Shown: piece by piece, positions 1 to 13,216 of the stretch
Position numbering within the stretch: position 1 is the first letter of the stretch
Layout of the letters: the number at the start of each line of letters is the position of its first letter
Assembly (NCBI GenBank): GCA_910589415.1
Contig: OU342630.1
Span: forward strand, 75,636,186-75,700,185
Length of the DNA stretch: 64,000 bases
From: Malachius bipustulatus
Taxonomy: Eukaryota; Arthropoda; Insecta; Coleoptera; Melyridae
Reading direction: 5' to 3'
Translations under genes and position numbers: made by a program
The notes under the pieces: model-generated
What the model saw: the letters and a program-made list of their open reading frames with translations, nothing else
Told to the model about the DNA's origin: nothing
Database searches by the model: none

Positions 1-2121
1 GCCAACCTATACCTACTATGTAATTATTGTGACTGACGGCACAGACGGACACGGGACGTAAAGAAAATTACCCTTCAATGCACCTCTGTTATTACTCCTA
101 GTCTCAAGTGGCATCTCACTCGCAAGTGCATTTGGCTTAATTTCATTGGCAAAATTGTTAAAAGTGTAAAAAATAAAATCGAGTTTACATAATTTCTACC
201 CTCATTTAGGTCTTTGGTAAGTAAATTAGAAGAAAATTTTACGCAATTTATATTAAGAAAATAATTCGACCTAATTTACCTCGAATTGAGGTAAAGCTAA
301 CATGAAATTTGATGAGAAATAGTTTCTTAGGCAAAAAATGCGAGTGTATCAGTTCTTCAGAAAATTTTCTTCCCTAAAATGCTTTGAAGCTTCCCAGTCT
401 CACCGATCACAACAGAAATTCCGGATTGTTTAAAATCAATGTCTGTAGGTTTCAATTGGACGAATACTTAAGAAAATGTTTGCTTGAGTTACGATCTATT
501 AAAAAAATATATTGTCGATTTTTCATCCATCAAAAAGAATTATTGAAGCAATTACATTATGTTCACAGCTTGTTTACTTTGCTGAACAATCTCCGAACAT
601 TCCTAGAGCTTGTTAAATTCACCCATAAATCATCTAGCGTGCTGCTTAATCACAACAGAGTGATTTTAATAAGTGTGTAATTGAACAATGGTTGGCGCCC
701 ATATGAGTTGTCTGCTTGGCAGAGCGCGACCATCTAATAGCTAATTATACGCCACGATACCATAAACCATATAGCACCCAGATTATAGCACTCTTTGGAC
801 GCGGTCATTTCACAAGCCGCAATACTGCTTTCTCTTTCCCCTGACGACGGCTTATCTGCATAATTATTATCGCAGCTATCGCATATAATTATTAGTCTAA
901 TGCCTGTTTAAAGGTAACAACACTTTTAATGTGAGACTCATGCAGCCAGACAAATTAAATCATGAGACATTTGGTGATCAAGAATGTTTGTAGAGGTGTT
1001 ACATGAAAATAGTCGAGCTTTGCTTTCTTTGTGTTTGCAAATCGAGTGCGAATTGTTTTGTTGGGGAAAAAATCAAGCTTTAAACGAACAAAACACATAG
1101 GTAACAAAAATTTCTCTTTAAATTGTTTCTGACGAAGTTAGAAAATCATAAAATGTCAAAAAAAGAGTTGACGGTTTAAATTGTTATCACATAGTACCAT
1201 AAAAGACTGAGAACATTAAGTTATTGTGAATAGATAAGATATGATGTTTTTTCTTTGATATATTATTTTCTTAGCCCTTTTTAACATTTTACTATTTTTG
1301 TATATTTTACATTCTCCTATAAATAAATAAGGCATTAAAGAATAATTTTTTTCATTACAATCAATAAAAATTAATAAATTTGTACTGGGAAATAATAATA
1401 GCCTTTCTAGTGATGTCAAAGCCAACTATGATTGCCATTTAAAGAAAATTACTTTCATTATAATAGTAAATGAAAGAGAGTAAAAAGATCGGAAAATCGA
1501 ATTTTCAAAATAATTGAAAAACAAAAAACGATAGCCAAATTTTTTAACGTTTTCTCGACGTCAATAAAAAATTGACGAGATCGAGGATGCGCGGGCCATT
1601 TTCCTGTAACTCTTCCAGCATCATATTTTCTGCATGATTGTCATTGTTCGATTTGGCATCTTTTTGCGGCCTCTACTAAGCTCGTTGAAGGCGAATTGGT
1701 AATTAATAGTAATGGACCATACGAACATCAAAATATATGATTGTAACAAACGGAAGTCAGGCGAAATATACGACTTAAAACAAATAACAAAAAACAGACT
1801 CTAAGTATATGTACATATAGAAGAAAAACGCTACACATGATGTCAAAATCACGAGAGTCACGGCATCAGCGAGTTGTAAAAGATTTCTGGACATTTATAA
1901 AAATTTAGAGCATCTGAAGGTGGCTTGCATGCTCGAGAGGAACGAGGTTATGTAAAACCCTTATATTTCAGTAAGAGTGTTGTACCATCAGAACCATCTT
2001 AAAAGTTAAATGAAAAATCCTATATGATATGCAAACTATTGTAAATTAATACACCCATTTTTATATATTAACAATTAAGTCATCTGTTAATCATAAAGTT
2101 GAATAATTAGCGTGTAAAGTC
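1..2121. other. Unannotated AT-rich DNA at window start
   Basis: No convincing gene is visible. The longest open stretch (384-680, plus) lacks an ATG at its start and its translation is not recognisable. Bases 20-55 contain a GC-richer stretch (GACGGCAC...GGACACGGG) that resembles the end of the small inverted-repeat element at 6098-6311, so the window may begin inside another copy. The remainder is low-GC DNA with A/T runs. Confidence 0.5.
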
Positions 2122-3099
2122 TATTTTTTATTTAGATGGACTTGTCAAACAGCTGTCAAGTTGGTACCCTGTGCAATCTGTAAACAGTAATTTTCATATT
2201 GTAGGATGGTAGCCTGTTTTCTTGACCTTGGAAAAAATTTAGGTTTGTGACTAAAGTAACGGCAACACTCCCCGATTCGTGTATAGGCTATGACGTCATC
2301 TGAAAAACATGCTTCCTTGTTGTAAGTTGCACTGTCATAAAACGCAAATTAAAAACTTCAAATTACTTTATTTTCTTTGAAAATAGTATTTTTTTAATAG
2401 TTATTTAATTTTTGAGGATAAATTTAACTGTTGATTGACTATATCTAATGACGTTTTGCGAAAACTAGGTCTGGGTCCTCAGTCGGTACTCTAGTCACTG
2501 CGAAACGCAAAGAAACTTGAAAAGTTGAAGTTGTCAAATTACAAACCAAAATATCAAATTCAAAATTAATAAAATGCTGAGGCAGGTGAATTGAAATTTG
2601 TTTGAAATTTATTTCAAAAGAAAGAAAAGAATGAATAATCAAATGCTATAAACAATAGCGATTGAAAGATGTTTCTCCAGATTAAGCAAAAATACAGTTT
2701 AATCAGATTCCTTGAGAAATTCTTAAAAAATGATTAAATAATGTAAGTACCTCTGTTTGTCAATAATAGATCTTCTATTTTCAACATTTTTACAAAAAAC
2801 TAAGAAGGAATTGTCTAATCCTATATACATAAGATTTATAAGAGTAAATAGCTAGGTACTTACATTTACAAGTCTCTAAAATTTTATAATTTACCTCTAA
2901 AAGTTGCGTTTATAGTTTTTCGAATTTTAAATTTTGAAATAAAATGACATTTAAACTAATCGTCATAACCTAAATTAATTTAGTAACTATTCCAGTGACT
3001 ATTTTAGTAACAACTATCACCATAACCAACCTAATCAGTCTTGTTGCCAATCGTTCCCCTAGAATTTTGACTTGGTGGAATCCATCTAAATAAAAAATA
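2122..3099. mobile_element. Candidate 0.98-kb TIR element
   Basis: A terminal inverted repeat of about 19 bp is seen: TATTTTTTATTTAGATGGA at the left end (from 2122) and its complement at 3081-3099. AAGT lies next to both ends and may be the target duplication, although one base intervenes on the left. Just inside the ends the similarity continues only weakly. The interior has no transposase-like reading frame. This would be a non-autonomous DNA element; because the termini are A/T-rich, a chance match cannot be excluded. Confidence 0.3.
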
Positions 3100-3147
3100 A
3101 AGTATAGGATAGTAGTAAAGAAAACAAACATTACATAATTTTCACAG

Positions 3148-3526
3148 GAATTCGACTTTATGCTGGAATTATTTCAGTAATGGATGAGCTCTCAAAATCA
3201 TTTACTCATCGTGTTGATGAGAAGTTGGAAAATAATCTAAAAAAGCAAGTATACGAAATCAATTATAATTGGTTATCGTTTTATTATTATTAACAATAAT
3301 AATACGTAAATGCGAATAGTTCTGTCAGCAATTTTTGAGCATTCTCTTTCAGGGTTTACAAGTGCCCTTTTTCCAAGTACATACAGCATCGAGATGTTAC
3401 AATGAATTCAAATCAGTAATAACAGGAACTATTGAAAATGCTGTAATAATGATTGCAGTTCGTGCACAAAACTCCCCGGCAGAATTTTTTATTTCTCTCG
3501 TGAACTTGGAAATCGAATTGGACTAA
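3148..3526 (+). CDS. Possible two-exon 3' end of an unknown gene
   Basis: Two open segments are joined by good splice signals. Exon A (3148-3248) follows a TTTTCACAG acceptor and ends CAA|GTATAC. A 104-bp intron ends TTCTCTTTCAG at 3352. Exon B (3353-3526) continues in the same frame and stops at TAA. Exon A starts in phase 1, so an upstream exon would be needed. The deduced tail of about 91 residues contains an acidic/lysine-rich stretch around MDELSKSF and then a mixed segment beginning GLQVPFFQVH. I do not recognise the family. No clear AATAAA follows closely. It may be a real gene end, a relic, or coincidence. Confidence 0.27.
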
Positions 3527-6097
3527 TGCCATAAATCTAAATAGCCTGCAGTCTGAATGTGTGTATTTTATTGCCGTATATGGAATCGCATCACGTCCTT
3601 GTTTCTACTCTGATATCCGGGATTCCAGTGCAGTAAACTCTCGTTAAAATTCTTCAAATAGCGATGGATCCCAAACGTTTTAAACAAAACGTTTGTCAAA
3701 ACATAATGACGATAATAATCAACATCTATGAAAAAATTCAATCGTCAACTGTCTAGATGGAAGTGTTTTTCAGTTCATATCATCAGATATTTTCTCCTCA
3801 CTTTATAAATTTCAGTTCCCGGGAACTGCATAATTTTTCAGAAATACAAAATCGCAATCCGTTCCCTTTAAAATTTATTATTCCGTATGTATAATCGTGA
3901 ATTAACTTTTATAAAATGTATTTTTGTTAAATCGTTTCATAAAGTTGACATTTTGATTGCCATTTTAGTTTCACAATGACATTATTTCAGGCACAAGTGC
4001 GGAAAATTATGTTCTTTTTCTAACTATCACTTCGGTAATTTGACATTTCATTGGTAAGAAGTCGATGAAAATTCGTTAAAAATATTCCAAATATGGCACT
4101 ATTAACAATATGAAAATGATAAGATATAGGTTTGAACTAACGTTACTTCACAGTAAGACTATATAGTTAAAGACGACGACATGTTATAACACCTTTCTTT
4201 TTTTTTTAATAGTAGTTTAAGACAAATTTTTAAAATGTTCTTTCATTCTGATACATATTCTCGACACCATCGAAGAGAATATACTTTAAATATCACCTTG
4301 AGACGACGGTCATTATTCCTTACTTGGTCAGCCATATTGTTTTAAAAGTCCTTGCTCGTTGTTTTGTTCCCTCGAGTAAACGAACTCTTTGAAGTAGGTA
4401 CCCCTAGTATAGTTTCTTTTCGCCCTCTCCACCTCCCAGGATAAGCTTTCTCATGGAGCTTCCGAACTGGTGGAGCCACGTTCATTTTGACCGCACTCCA
4501 AAAAAGACTTGAAATTTTCAGATAATATTTGGAGGAATGCGACAAACTTCAGGAGTGTATTATTGTGGTACATGTGAAAATAATGTAAAAACCATATTTT
4601 GTTATGTGATTTTCATTTGTTTTCAAGGTATAGGTCATAACGAAGTTTCCTGCATACATTTCATTTTAACTTTGATGCAGTAAATGAATGAAAAGTTATT
4701 CTCATTCGTATTTACATAATTTTCTTGTATTGAAGTTTGGCGCGTTCTTCCCGACTCATACCCTGTAGTGCACCTAAAGGTAGGTGAGTACATAACAATA
4801 TCAATCGAAAAAAATGAACCATTCTTTATATTTTAAAATCATCTACTGTAACGTGTTAATAAATTATGTGGATTAAATAGGCCGTTGGTTCACTCAATTT
4901 ACTGATCAACAGGACAAATAGAGAATTCTGAATTCCCTCAGGACTATTGATCCATTTAGATAGCTACACATAAAATTGACGTTTTCCATTGGAGCGATTT
5001 GGAATTTTATAAATAAATTTAATATGGTTTTTAACAGCGAAAAGTTCACTGCAACAACCCCAAACGAATAAAGCTATTTAGAGAAAGCATAAGTTACACA
5101 TGATGTATTTTCAACAAATCAGCGTTATAATAATTATTTATTGGTCCAGTGGTATTATTCTAGCGGAACGGGATAGAATATATTTCCTTGAAAATTTATT
5201 TTCCATTATTCTCGCGGCTCGCGGCTAGGTGTAGTATATTTGAAGTTTAATCCTATAAAGAGTAGGTACAAGATAACATTTTATCGCCGTCAACAGTTCA
5301 CACTACGTGAATAGGAATTTCCTTACTCAGTCCTCCTAGAGAATGAATAAAATAAATTTAAGACTTAAATGTTTTTATATTACCATTCTGCACCCAGAGT
5401 TTTCAGTATTGCAGATGAAATAAGATAGGTAGATAGGACTAATAAATATTCTGTATTCCAGTGGATGTCTCAGCATAATATATCACATACCAGAGACCAG
5501 AGACCATGGCATATCGCTATATTCGGATGACGGAAAGCTCCGTTCTTTCAGTTCCCTCATATTCGTATCAGTTCAGTGGTTTCATAGCAATAAAATCTGC
5601 GATATTGCACGGGGTAGGCGAAACGAGATCGAGGCAATTCATAAAGAAAATAAGCATGCTGTAATGGTACATCCAAGGATTTAATGGCCCTTTTGTTTTC
5701 ATGATTGTACCCGTGTTAATATGCCCTGGTTTAACAAATAGATCTTTAACGATATTGTGTAATGTGTGTGTCGTCCCGGGCAGTTTTGAGCTTGGGAAAA
5801 CAAACGTATTTCCATATTAACACCTGGGAAATTGGCTACTGTTAAATTTAGGTTCGTTGTATTCATTTTGTTCCATTTAAAATTATCATTAAACTGAAAG
5901 TTTGTTAATGTTTGAAATTAAGAAAATTAAATTTCAGCTCAATAACTTAATATTGCCAAGTCAAGGATGAGTGAAATGTTCCTTTTATAAAATCATTATT
6001 AAAGAGAGTGCACGCTTGTACAAAAAACTATGCGCAAAAATGTTGTTTCAAAAAAAAAGTTATGCCTCAAAAACACACGTTATTACTTCTATGTATA
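3527..6097. other. Unannotated DNA
   Basis: I see no gene, RNA or clear repeat here. There is a T-run near 4196-4208 and scattered GTAGGTA-type short motifs. The small open frame at 4342-4545 (minus) is not recognisable. Confidence 0.5.
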
Positions 6098-6311
6098 AAG
6101 GTCTATTTATATCTAACGGCGCGGACATGGGCCGGGTGCTCGATTAAATTGATTTTGAATGGCAGCATTCACATCTGACGAGAACGGACTGACAATAAAA
6201 CGTTGTCCTCAGAATATGGGAATGCAGCCAATTAAAATCCATTTCTTAATGAAAATGCAAGTTCACGTTGAACGTGCCCGTGTCCGTGCCGTTACATGTA
6301 AATAGACATTT
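6098..6311. mobile_element. MITE-like inverted-repeat element (about 214 bp)
   Basis: The left end (GGTCTATTTATATCTAACGGC, then GCGGACATGGGC) matches the complement of the right end (GCCCGTGTCCGTGCCGTTACATGTAAATAGACA) with a few mismatches over about 36 bp. Further in, related GCATTC segments on each side keep the hairpin going. It has no coding capacity. A TAAA/TTTA pair flanks the ends. This is typical of a small non-autonomous DNA transposon. Confidence 0.5.
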
Positions 6312-6618
6312 AATTAAATTTGATAATTATTATATTTATTATAATTTAGTTTTAGGTAGTTTCTGATGCAGAGGATGTCAAAGATATACTTTGCTATAAT
6401 TTCATAAATTGATATCAGAAGCTTTCAGCTCTGCTCTACGTAAGAAAGTAGTTCTCTATAAAGTTTAATAATAAGGGGTGTTCGAAAACAAGTCCGTTTT
6501 GAAGTAGGCCCTGACACAAAGAGTTTTGTCTTAGCTTAATCCATTCTTTACAACTGACAGCTCTTGATTTTGTTAGGTTACGACAGTTGTCAAAACATTC
6601 AAGAATGTTAATAAAATA

Positions 6619-7466
6619 CAGGGTGGTCCAACTTAAAACGTCAAGACTTTACCAAACGATAGATAACGTTAAAATAATGCCAGTTTCTCTAATACACTTA
6701 TAGCCGGGAAAGCTTTCTTTTCAAGATACAGGGCGTTGAAGTTTTGGGAAAAAAATCATGTTTTTGGAATATTGTCAAAACGGCTGCTTTAAAAAAATTG
6801 AAATTTGGCACGCAGCATGAGCTAAGTATCTTTCATGATTTACGGCTTATGGTGATAAATTGCGAAAACCAGCGGCGGAGATATGGGTGTGCCATCGCCC
6901 CTTTTCAAAAAAAAAATTGACGCCACTGACTCTATGGCAAATTTAATAATACTATTCAATGCCCCATGCTTTTTAGAACAAAAAAGTACTCTCTAATTTT
7001 TTAAAGTTTTCGAGATAATTCAGGTTTTCTTAGGTAATATCCGTAGCCATTTTAAGAATAACAGACAAATTCTAATCAAATAACTTTTACTTAAATAATT
7101 AAATAACAGAAATAAACAACACCTAACTAAAGTAACAATTGTCGGTAACCATAGAGTCAGTGGCGTAAATTTTTTTTTAAGGGGCGATTACACACCCATA
7201 TCTCCGCCGCTGGTTTTCGCAATTTATCTCCATAAGCCGTAAATCATGAAAGATACTTATAGCTCATGCTGCGTGCCAAATTTCAATTTTTTTAAAGCAG
7301 CCGTTTTGACAATATTCACAAAACATTATTTTTTTTCCCAAAACTTCAACACCCTGTATCTTGAAAAGGAAGCTTTCCCGGCTATAAGTGTATTAGAGAA
7401 ACTGGCATTATTTTAACGTTATCTATCGTTTGGTAAAGTCCTGACGTTTTAAGTTGGACCACCCTG
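6619..7466. mobile_element. Foldback element with TA-CAGGGTG ends (848 bp)
   Basis: The element begins CAGGGTGGTCCAACTT after TA (6617-6618) and ends with the complementary AAGTTGGACCACCCTG before TA (7467-7468). The arms of about 310 bp (6619-6935 and 7150-7466) are inverted copies with only scattered differences; a loop of about 210 bp separates them. There is no ORF. The ends match those of the elements at 23240, 51845 and 57301, while the arm sequence is different. TA flanks agree with Tc1/mariner-type insertion, which is an inference. Confidence 0.75.
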
Positions 7467-7468
7467 TA

Positions 7469-9149
7469 TATAGGCACTCACTTTAATAAAATAGGCACAG
7501 TTAAATAGGTATATTTTTGGTCAATTAGTCAGCAAAGTTTCAGATGGTTCCAATACATTTGCCCCAACTATTACATATTAAAGTTATATTTTGTGTTTTT
7601 TTTTTAATGCGATACCCCAATCACTTGAAAAATTTTATAATTCCAATAAACACCCTTACCGCCTAGACAGCAAAAGTATCGTTCGCATCCAACGAATGTT
7701 ACCAAAATCTAAAACAAAAAGCCTAAAATTATTAATTTTTTTTTAAGATTTGTCACCACGTTCAATTAGCCAATTTAAATTATTCCACAAAATATTCACA
7801 CTAGCTTTGTCTTTAATTGTTTCTTTTTTTTCGAGATGAAACATTAAAATTGTCTCATTAACTAATATTTGTTGATGTTAAATAGCAGGTAATTTAACAC
7901 ATCCAATTATCTGAATTATTTATGAAACGTAATTAGTTTAAGCAAATTTTATAGCATATCGGTAATAGTAAATCAAATTTAATACCTTGCAAATTGATGC
8001 AAAAGGGAAACAATCAACATAATATCTCACCAGCAAAGTCAAATATTCCGTTTCAGATTTCATGCTCTAATATTGTTTGTTATATGATATGTTGTATAAA
8101 TATCAGTTCCGTTAATCTTCGATAATTATTTTATTGTCAATAATTATTATTGAATTTAACAAATATTATTCCAAGCATTGACCAGTGGGTGCTAGCTCAG
8201 CATCATCCATAATAGTGAATTTTATTTATCCTTGATTTGTAAAGAGCACCTCAGTTGTGTTATGTCAGATGAAAATTATCAGATTTTTCATCACCCTACA
8301 CATATAAACATTCCAAGTACACAGTAGGAAACCAGATGAAAAGATTGGGATATGTAAGCCGTTTTCAATATCTTGAGTCGTTTCCGTTGTAAATGGGTGT
8401 AAAGTTGCAAAATTGCGATTTTCACTTGTTTAACTAATAAACTACTTATTTCAAACTCAAACTGTAAAAACACCATTCTCAAAGATTTTTTTTAATAAAA
8501 ATTGAAAATGCAATATGACGTCTTCTTTCTTCATTTTTAAATCCCATCTTGGTAATATTTATATTTTTAATCGTTGTTGTTTTCAAATTTCAAATTACAA
8601 GATCAACTAAAAGTTAAATTATTTCTCTAATTAGCGCTCCAAAAGAATCACCCTGTATACCTACGTACATAAGTAAAAGACCAATTCATACAAGTTTGAT
8701 GACTTTTTCGTTATTTGGAATCGAACTTTTCAAAAAGATAAGAATAAATTTTTACTTAAAATTACTCTTTGTGGACCGAAATGGGAAATTTGGATACATC
8801 TCATTCATATAACCTTTCGGCTCCTGAACTGTGTGCTGATGCAGGAAAAGTATGGAATATGACATCTATCATTAATGTATGTAAACCATATTGCACTGCG
8901 GTTCATATTACCCAAATAATAATACCGACCCTGTTTATTATTTATATATTTAAAATTTAATCAGTTACATGCTCCGATGACCAGAAAATTTATTAATCGC
9001 TTCTCGAGTTATGGCAAATCATTTTAAGTCATACTTTCAAGCAAAATATACGCCACCATCAACACGAGAATCTCTTGAAATTCCTCTGGAGGGCAAGCTT
9101 GCACAATAATTTTCATAAAAATTTCTCCTCTGCTGTTTGAGTTATGCCC
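7469..9149. other. Unannotated DNA with one solitary element end
   Basis: I see no gene. A single CACCCTG-TA terminus lies at 8649-8657 with no matching left end found nearby, so it may be a remnant of the CAGGGTG group. The short open frames at 8291-8482 and 8769-8960 are not recognisable. Confidence 0.45.
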
Positions 9150-9831
9150 GTTACGTTGTTTGGAGAATAGACAAACACACTCTTCCTCCATCATAATCTC
9201 TTCGTTTGCTTGGCGTAGATCTTGGAGTGAACATGTCTTGGCATGATCATGTTGCAGGTTTGGCGAAGAGTGCTTCTCTAAAATTTAAAACACTCTCCCG
9301 CACAGAAAACTTTTTTTCCGCCTAAATCGCTTCTCCTCTTACACAAGGATTAAATTTGGAATACTGTTCACATGTATGGAGCTCAGGTGATAAACTTACG
9401 CTGAGATTACTTGACTCCATCCCGAAAAACCATCCACTTGATCGGGAAGTCTCTTGAACATCAACGAAAAGTAGCCGACCTGAGCCTGTTCTAAAAATAC
9501 TTTTATGAGAAGTTTTCACAGGACGTGGCCCGTTTTATCCCGAAATACAGGTCGAACCGCAGTAGCTCATCCCTGTCAGGTTCAGCTCATTACATCTCGC
9601 AACACCTTATTTAAGACTTCTTTCATGTACAGAATAGCATCACTTTGGAAAAGAATTCCAAGCGGAGTATTTCCTGAGCAATATAACCCGCAACGATTCA
9701 AAGTGAACGTGAATCGATATCTCCGCTCATGCACCGCCCACAGCGCCATAGAGATTTCCCTGCAGTGCATGTTCCTTTTCAATAAAAAATTCGATAGAGA
9801 TATAAACCAGAAACGAAACCGCTCCTTCTGA
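9150..9831 (+). pseudogene. LINE reverse transcriptase C-terminal relic (Jockey/CR1-type)
   Basis: Read across frames on the plus strand, this gives LGVDLGVNMSWHDHVAG, LAKSASLKFKTLSR, LEYCSHVWSSGD and then KVADLSLFYKYF. These are the usual order of conserved blocks downstream of the RT palm in Jockey/CR1-group LINEs. It ends with a block reading WKRIPSGVFPEQYNPQRFK in one frame. Several frameshifts and stops (for example in 9320-9340 and near 9610) show that it is dead. The palm with its YADD/FADD box is absent, so this is a truncated copy. It is the same family as the relics at 32640 and 39200. Confidence 0.75.
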
Positions 9832-9835
9832 AACA

Positions 9836-12800
9836 CGATTAGAAGGTTCCTCGTCTTATCATAATCTGTCGAAGTAGCGGTATCCACAAATTTCTAAATC
9901 CCTTTAGAATGTTCGAATTAAAGAGAAATAAATATTTAGATACCTACATGGAATTCATTCGGAACTTTTTGTACATAGGATCTTTCGGGACGCTCTGAGG
10001 GTCTTTAAGGCCCTTTGAGGATTATCCGGCCGAACTACAAAATAGAGTAACGCCAAAAAACAATGTTGGGTACTCTACCTTGAAACAGGTAGGCCATAGA
10101 AAAAATATTGTACACCATTGTGTAGATTTAATTTAGTTTGACAATTTTTTCATTTAAGTTTTTCCGTGTCTTTCATATTTCAGTAAATACGAGCTGGACA
10201 ATGAAAATCCAGCCACCCTGTATAGCTACAGCTATATAGAATTTTAATTACATACTTTAATAAAACGCATTATATAGTGATAGCACAGAAAACAAAACGA
10301 TGTTCTTTGGAGAGAGAAATTGTATTTAATTTCCATTTTCTATGTTTCCATAATATTTCCATTGGAAAGTTATAGAGCAAAAATACTGGTTAAAACAAAT
10401 CCCTGCCATCCATTTTTCATTATTTTTCGTTATTGTATACGACCAAGTTCATTACTCAATATTTTTGACGGTTTTAAAATATCGCTACATGGGTAAAAAA
10501 GCACAAAGCTCGATCCGTCAATGTTTCCCAGTCTAACATCCATTTGCTAAATCCTCTTTCCAATGCAAATGCAACTTTAATTTTGAAATGGGTTCAAAGT
10601 AATGTATTCAAATTCATTTAAATAAACAAAAAGTGTTTTGTTTTGGGGTGCGGAAGCATTCTGAAGCGACTGAACTCATCGGTCATAGCTTTGGCAATTT
10701 CACCCTTATCCCGGGAGAGCTGCATTTGCCAAGTCTGTTTTCTGTTGCTATTTTCTACATTTCCTGAGTTCTATAAATTTAATAAAGTAAAAAAGGTATT
10801 CTTGTTGATGTGTTTAGTTTAAAGCTTTATCTGGCCTGCATTTTGGCAGCTTAACAACCAAGTGTTTTTGAAACTTCCATGAGTAGCCAGAACTTTGCGA
10901 TTTACAGTCTAATGAACAGTTGCGAAACTCATTACACGTTTGTTTGCACAATTGAAAAGCATCCGGTAAATCGTTTTTCCTGTTCAACGTTTTCAATATT
11001 AATCCAAACATCAAAACTCATTACAGCAACTGAACTAAAAACCTTCCTAGGTGCCTGCATTCATTCGACCATGCATATTAATTACTTATAAATATTTTAT
11101 AAAGGATATAGTGTGTCACATGCTAGCGATGGGATATTGGGGGTAGAACTACCCCAGAGAGTAGTTTTATTAAAGTCTCCGAGATTCTATAGATTCTAGC
11201 CACGTGGGTAATTTGGACTTAATTGCGACACTTTATATTCTAGAAGTATAACGTCAACCAGTGTCCACAGCGACAACATAGAACAGGTATGTGCTACATA
11301 TTTGACAGGGTAGATCGTCCGTGAACAATTCACTAGCCCTGTAGTATGCTATTGTAAATGCGACATTGCCAAATCCGTCTAAATTTTTCACATAAGGCTA
11401 TTATGCTCGATTTCTGCATAGTTTTGTAGCATTTTAAGTTTTTGCCTTGATGAAATATAATGCTTCAAAAAGAAATGTATATTTAATTAGAAGCCCATGC
11501 AGGACTTGGTGACTTTGAGCTAGGTTTTGTTAAAGTATTACACAATACAGTTTATGATGCAGACCTAAAAGCAGATGTTTCGTTAGAGATTGAGCTTTTT
11601 TACTGATCTGAACAAGACCTTGAAACATACAGTGCTCAATGTACAACCTAATTGCACGTTAAGCTCAGTCTATCTTAACTGAGCTCTAAATAAGTAATAT
11701 CCTTTGCTTAGTTTTATTAAGTCGTACGTTCGTTTGCATACTAATGGAAACGGCCTGAATTAAATTCCATATCCATACCAAAGCTGCACAATAGTTTTTG
11801 ACCTACTTCTCCGTAGGTAGTTTATTAAAAATGCAGGAAAGTGCGAAAACGTTAAATAAGTTTTTACATTTAGGGGCAGATTAAATAATCCTACAAGGAT
11901 CAGTCTGATACGGATTAAAACTTCGAGTATAGTGACGTGACATTTACTCTGGCGTTTATGATCGTCGAAGCAGAAGTTCTTCAGACTAAAACTGATTAAC
12001 ATAATAGTTAACAATTCTGTTGGGTGACGTGCCGATGGAAATTGCTTCGACATGCCGAGTTTGTTCTTTAAAATATCATCTTCTGACGTTTGAAATATTA
12101 ATATGACGTCATTGATTTTTGACTAATGAAGTCATCATCATTTTTTAAATGAAAAAAATACATTCTTTTTCACGAAAAAAATTATATCTTTGATAATGAG
12201 GTCATGATATGCATCATTTAGAAGATCTTTCTCAGAAGCAAATTTCAAGAAACTTTCGAAAGTTTGACATTCCATAACTATCCTAAATTTTGCGAATACT
12301 CGAAAAATGTCGCATCCAAACTTGTAGTCTTTACAGGAAGATTAACAAAGTAATAAAGCGACATTTTTCATGTAAGGAGTGACATTAAATCTTTCTAGCT
12401 TAACCGAATCCCAGGTGTCATATAGCCTCCCTTCACGTGACTCGCGTCTCCAAGGTAACCTTACTAAAGTCATTGCAGCGAAGAAATGATAGTTACTACA
12501 GAAGACCGTGACAATGAATAGAAATGCATTTACAGATTACGTATTGAAAAAGTCTTAGATCCGGGGTCCAATTCTTCCAGAAAATTTTATCGCAAAAGTC
12601 TGACGCCAGAAGGTTGACACCAGACAGAAGCGATTTTGTTAACTTTCAAAATAGTTTTTCAAAATATAACATCGACAGACGACGTTGCATGTGACGATGT
12701 TCGAGGGTTACATATTACTTCGGGGGGGAGGGGGGGTAGTCTCGAGTATTTTGTAACATAATTACATAATTCCAAGTTAAAATGAATACGTCATGAGCCT

Positions 12801-12841
12801 GAAGAGACAATTTTCTTGAGAATAATAATTACCTTCTATAT
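9836..12841. other. Unannotated DNA
   Basis: I see no gene. A solitary CACCCTG terminus followed by TA sits at 10214-10222. A G-rich run (seven Gs, A, seven Gs) lies near 12721-12737, shortly before the BEL insertion. The frames at 10814-11014 and 11760-12053 are not recognisable. Confidence 0.45.
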
Positions 12842-12846
12842 CTTGT
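12842..12846. repeat. Target site duplication of BEL element (left)
   Basis: CTTGT directly precedes the left LTR and is repeated at 18276-18280 directly after the right LTR. BEL/Pao integrases usually produce 5-bp duplications, so the element inserted here as a unit. Confidence 0.85.
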
Positions 12847-13216
12847 TATAAATAATTGTCGTTAATAAATGTCGTTAGATTTATAACCGTTAATCGTTAG
12901 TTTGAATAGTAATTTATTGTAATAATACACGTTAATAATAATAAGAACAGAACATAATTCGTTAGGTATGATTTGTCCTTCGCCCGTCGATTATGACATT
13001 TCACAGTCCCCGGTGAATTTCGTTAGCGTTAGGGAACTGATCCTGCTCGACGCTCGGCTACTGTACTACTCATGAACGGTAGGTAGGTACTGGTCCGGGT
13101 GAAAATCTTTCTGCAAGCAACGTCGTTGGACCTCCCGCATCGGGTGTAGTAAACTTGCAGCATCGGTAGGTATTTGAGGGAAATATTCCAGCTCACTTTA
13201 CTGTATATTATCTACA
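12847..13216 (-). repeat. BEL element 3' LTR
   Basis: This is the 3' LTR in element orientation. On the minus strand it starts TGTAGATAAT and ends TTATTTATA, so the ends are TGT...ATA rather than the canonical TG...CA. It matches 17906-18275 throughout. The stop codon of the polyprotein lies inside it at 13198-13200, so coding overlaps the LTR by 19 bp. Confidence 0.95.

Noticed and set aside
384..680. 98-codon open frame on the plus strand
   Set aside because: It begins at TTG, has no recognisable motif and no supporting splice or promoter signals.
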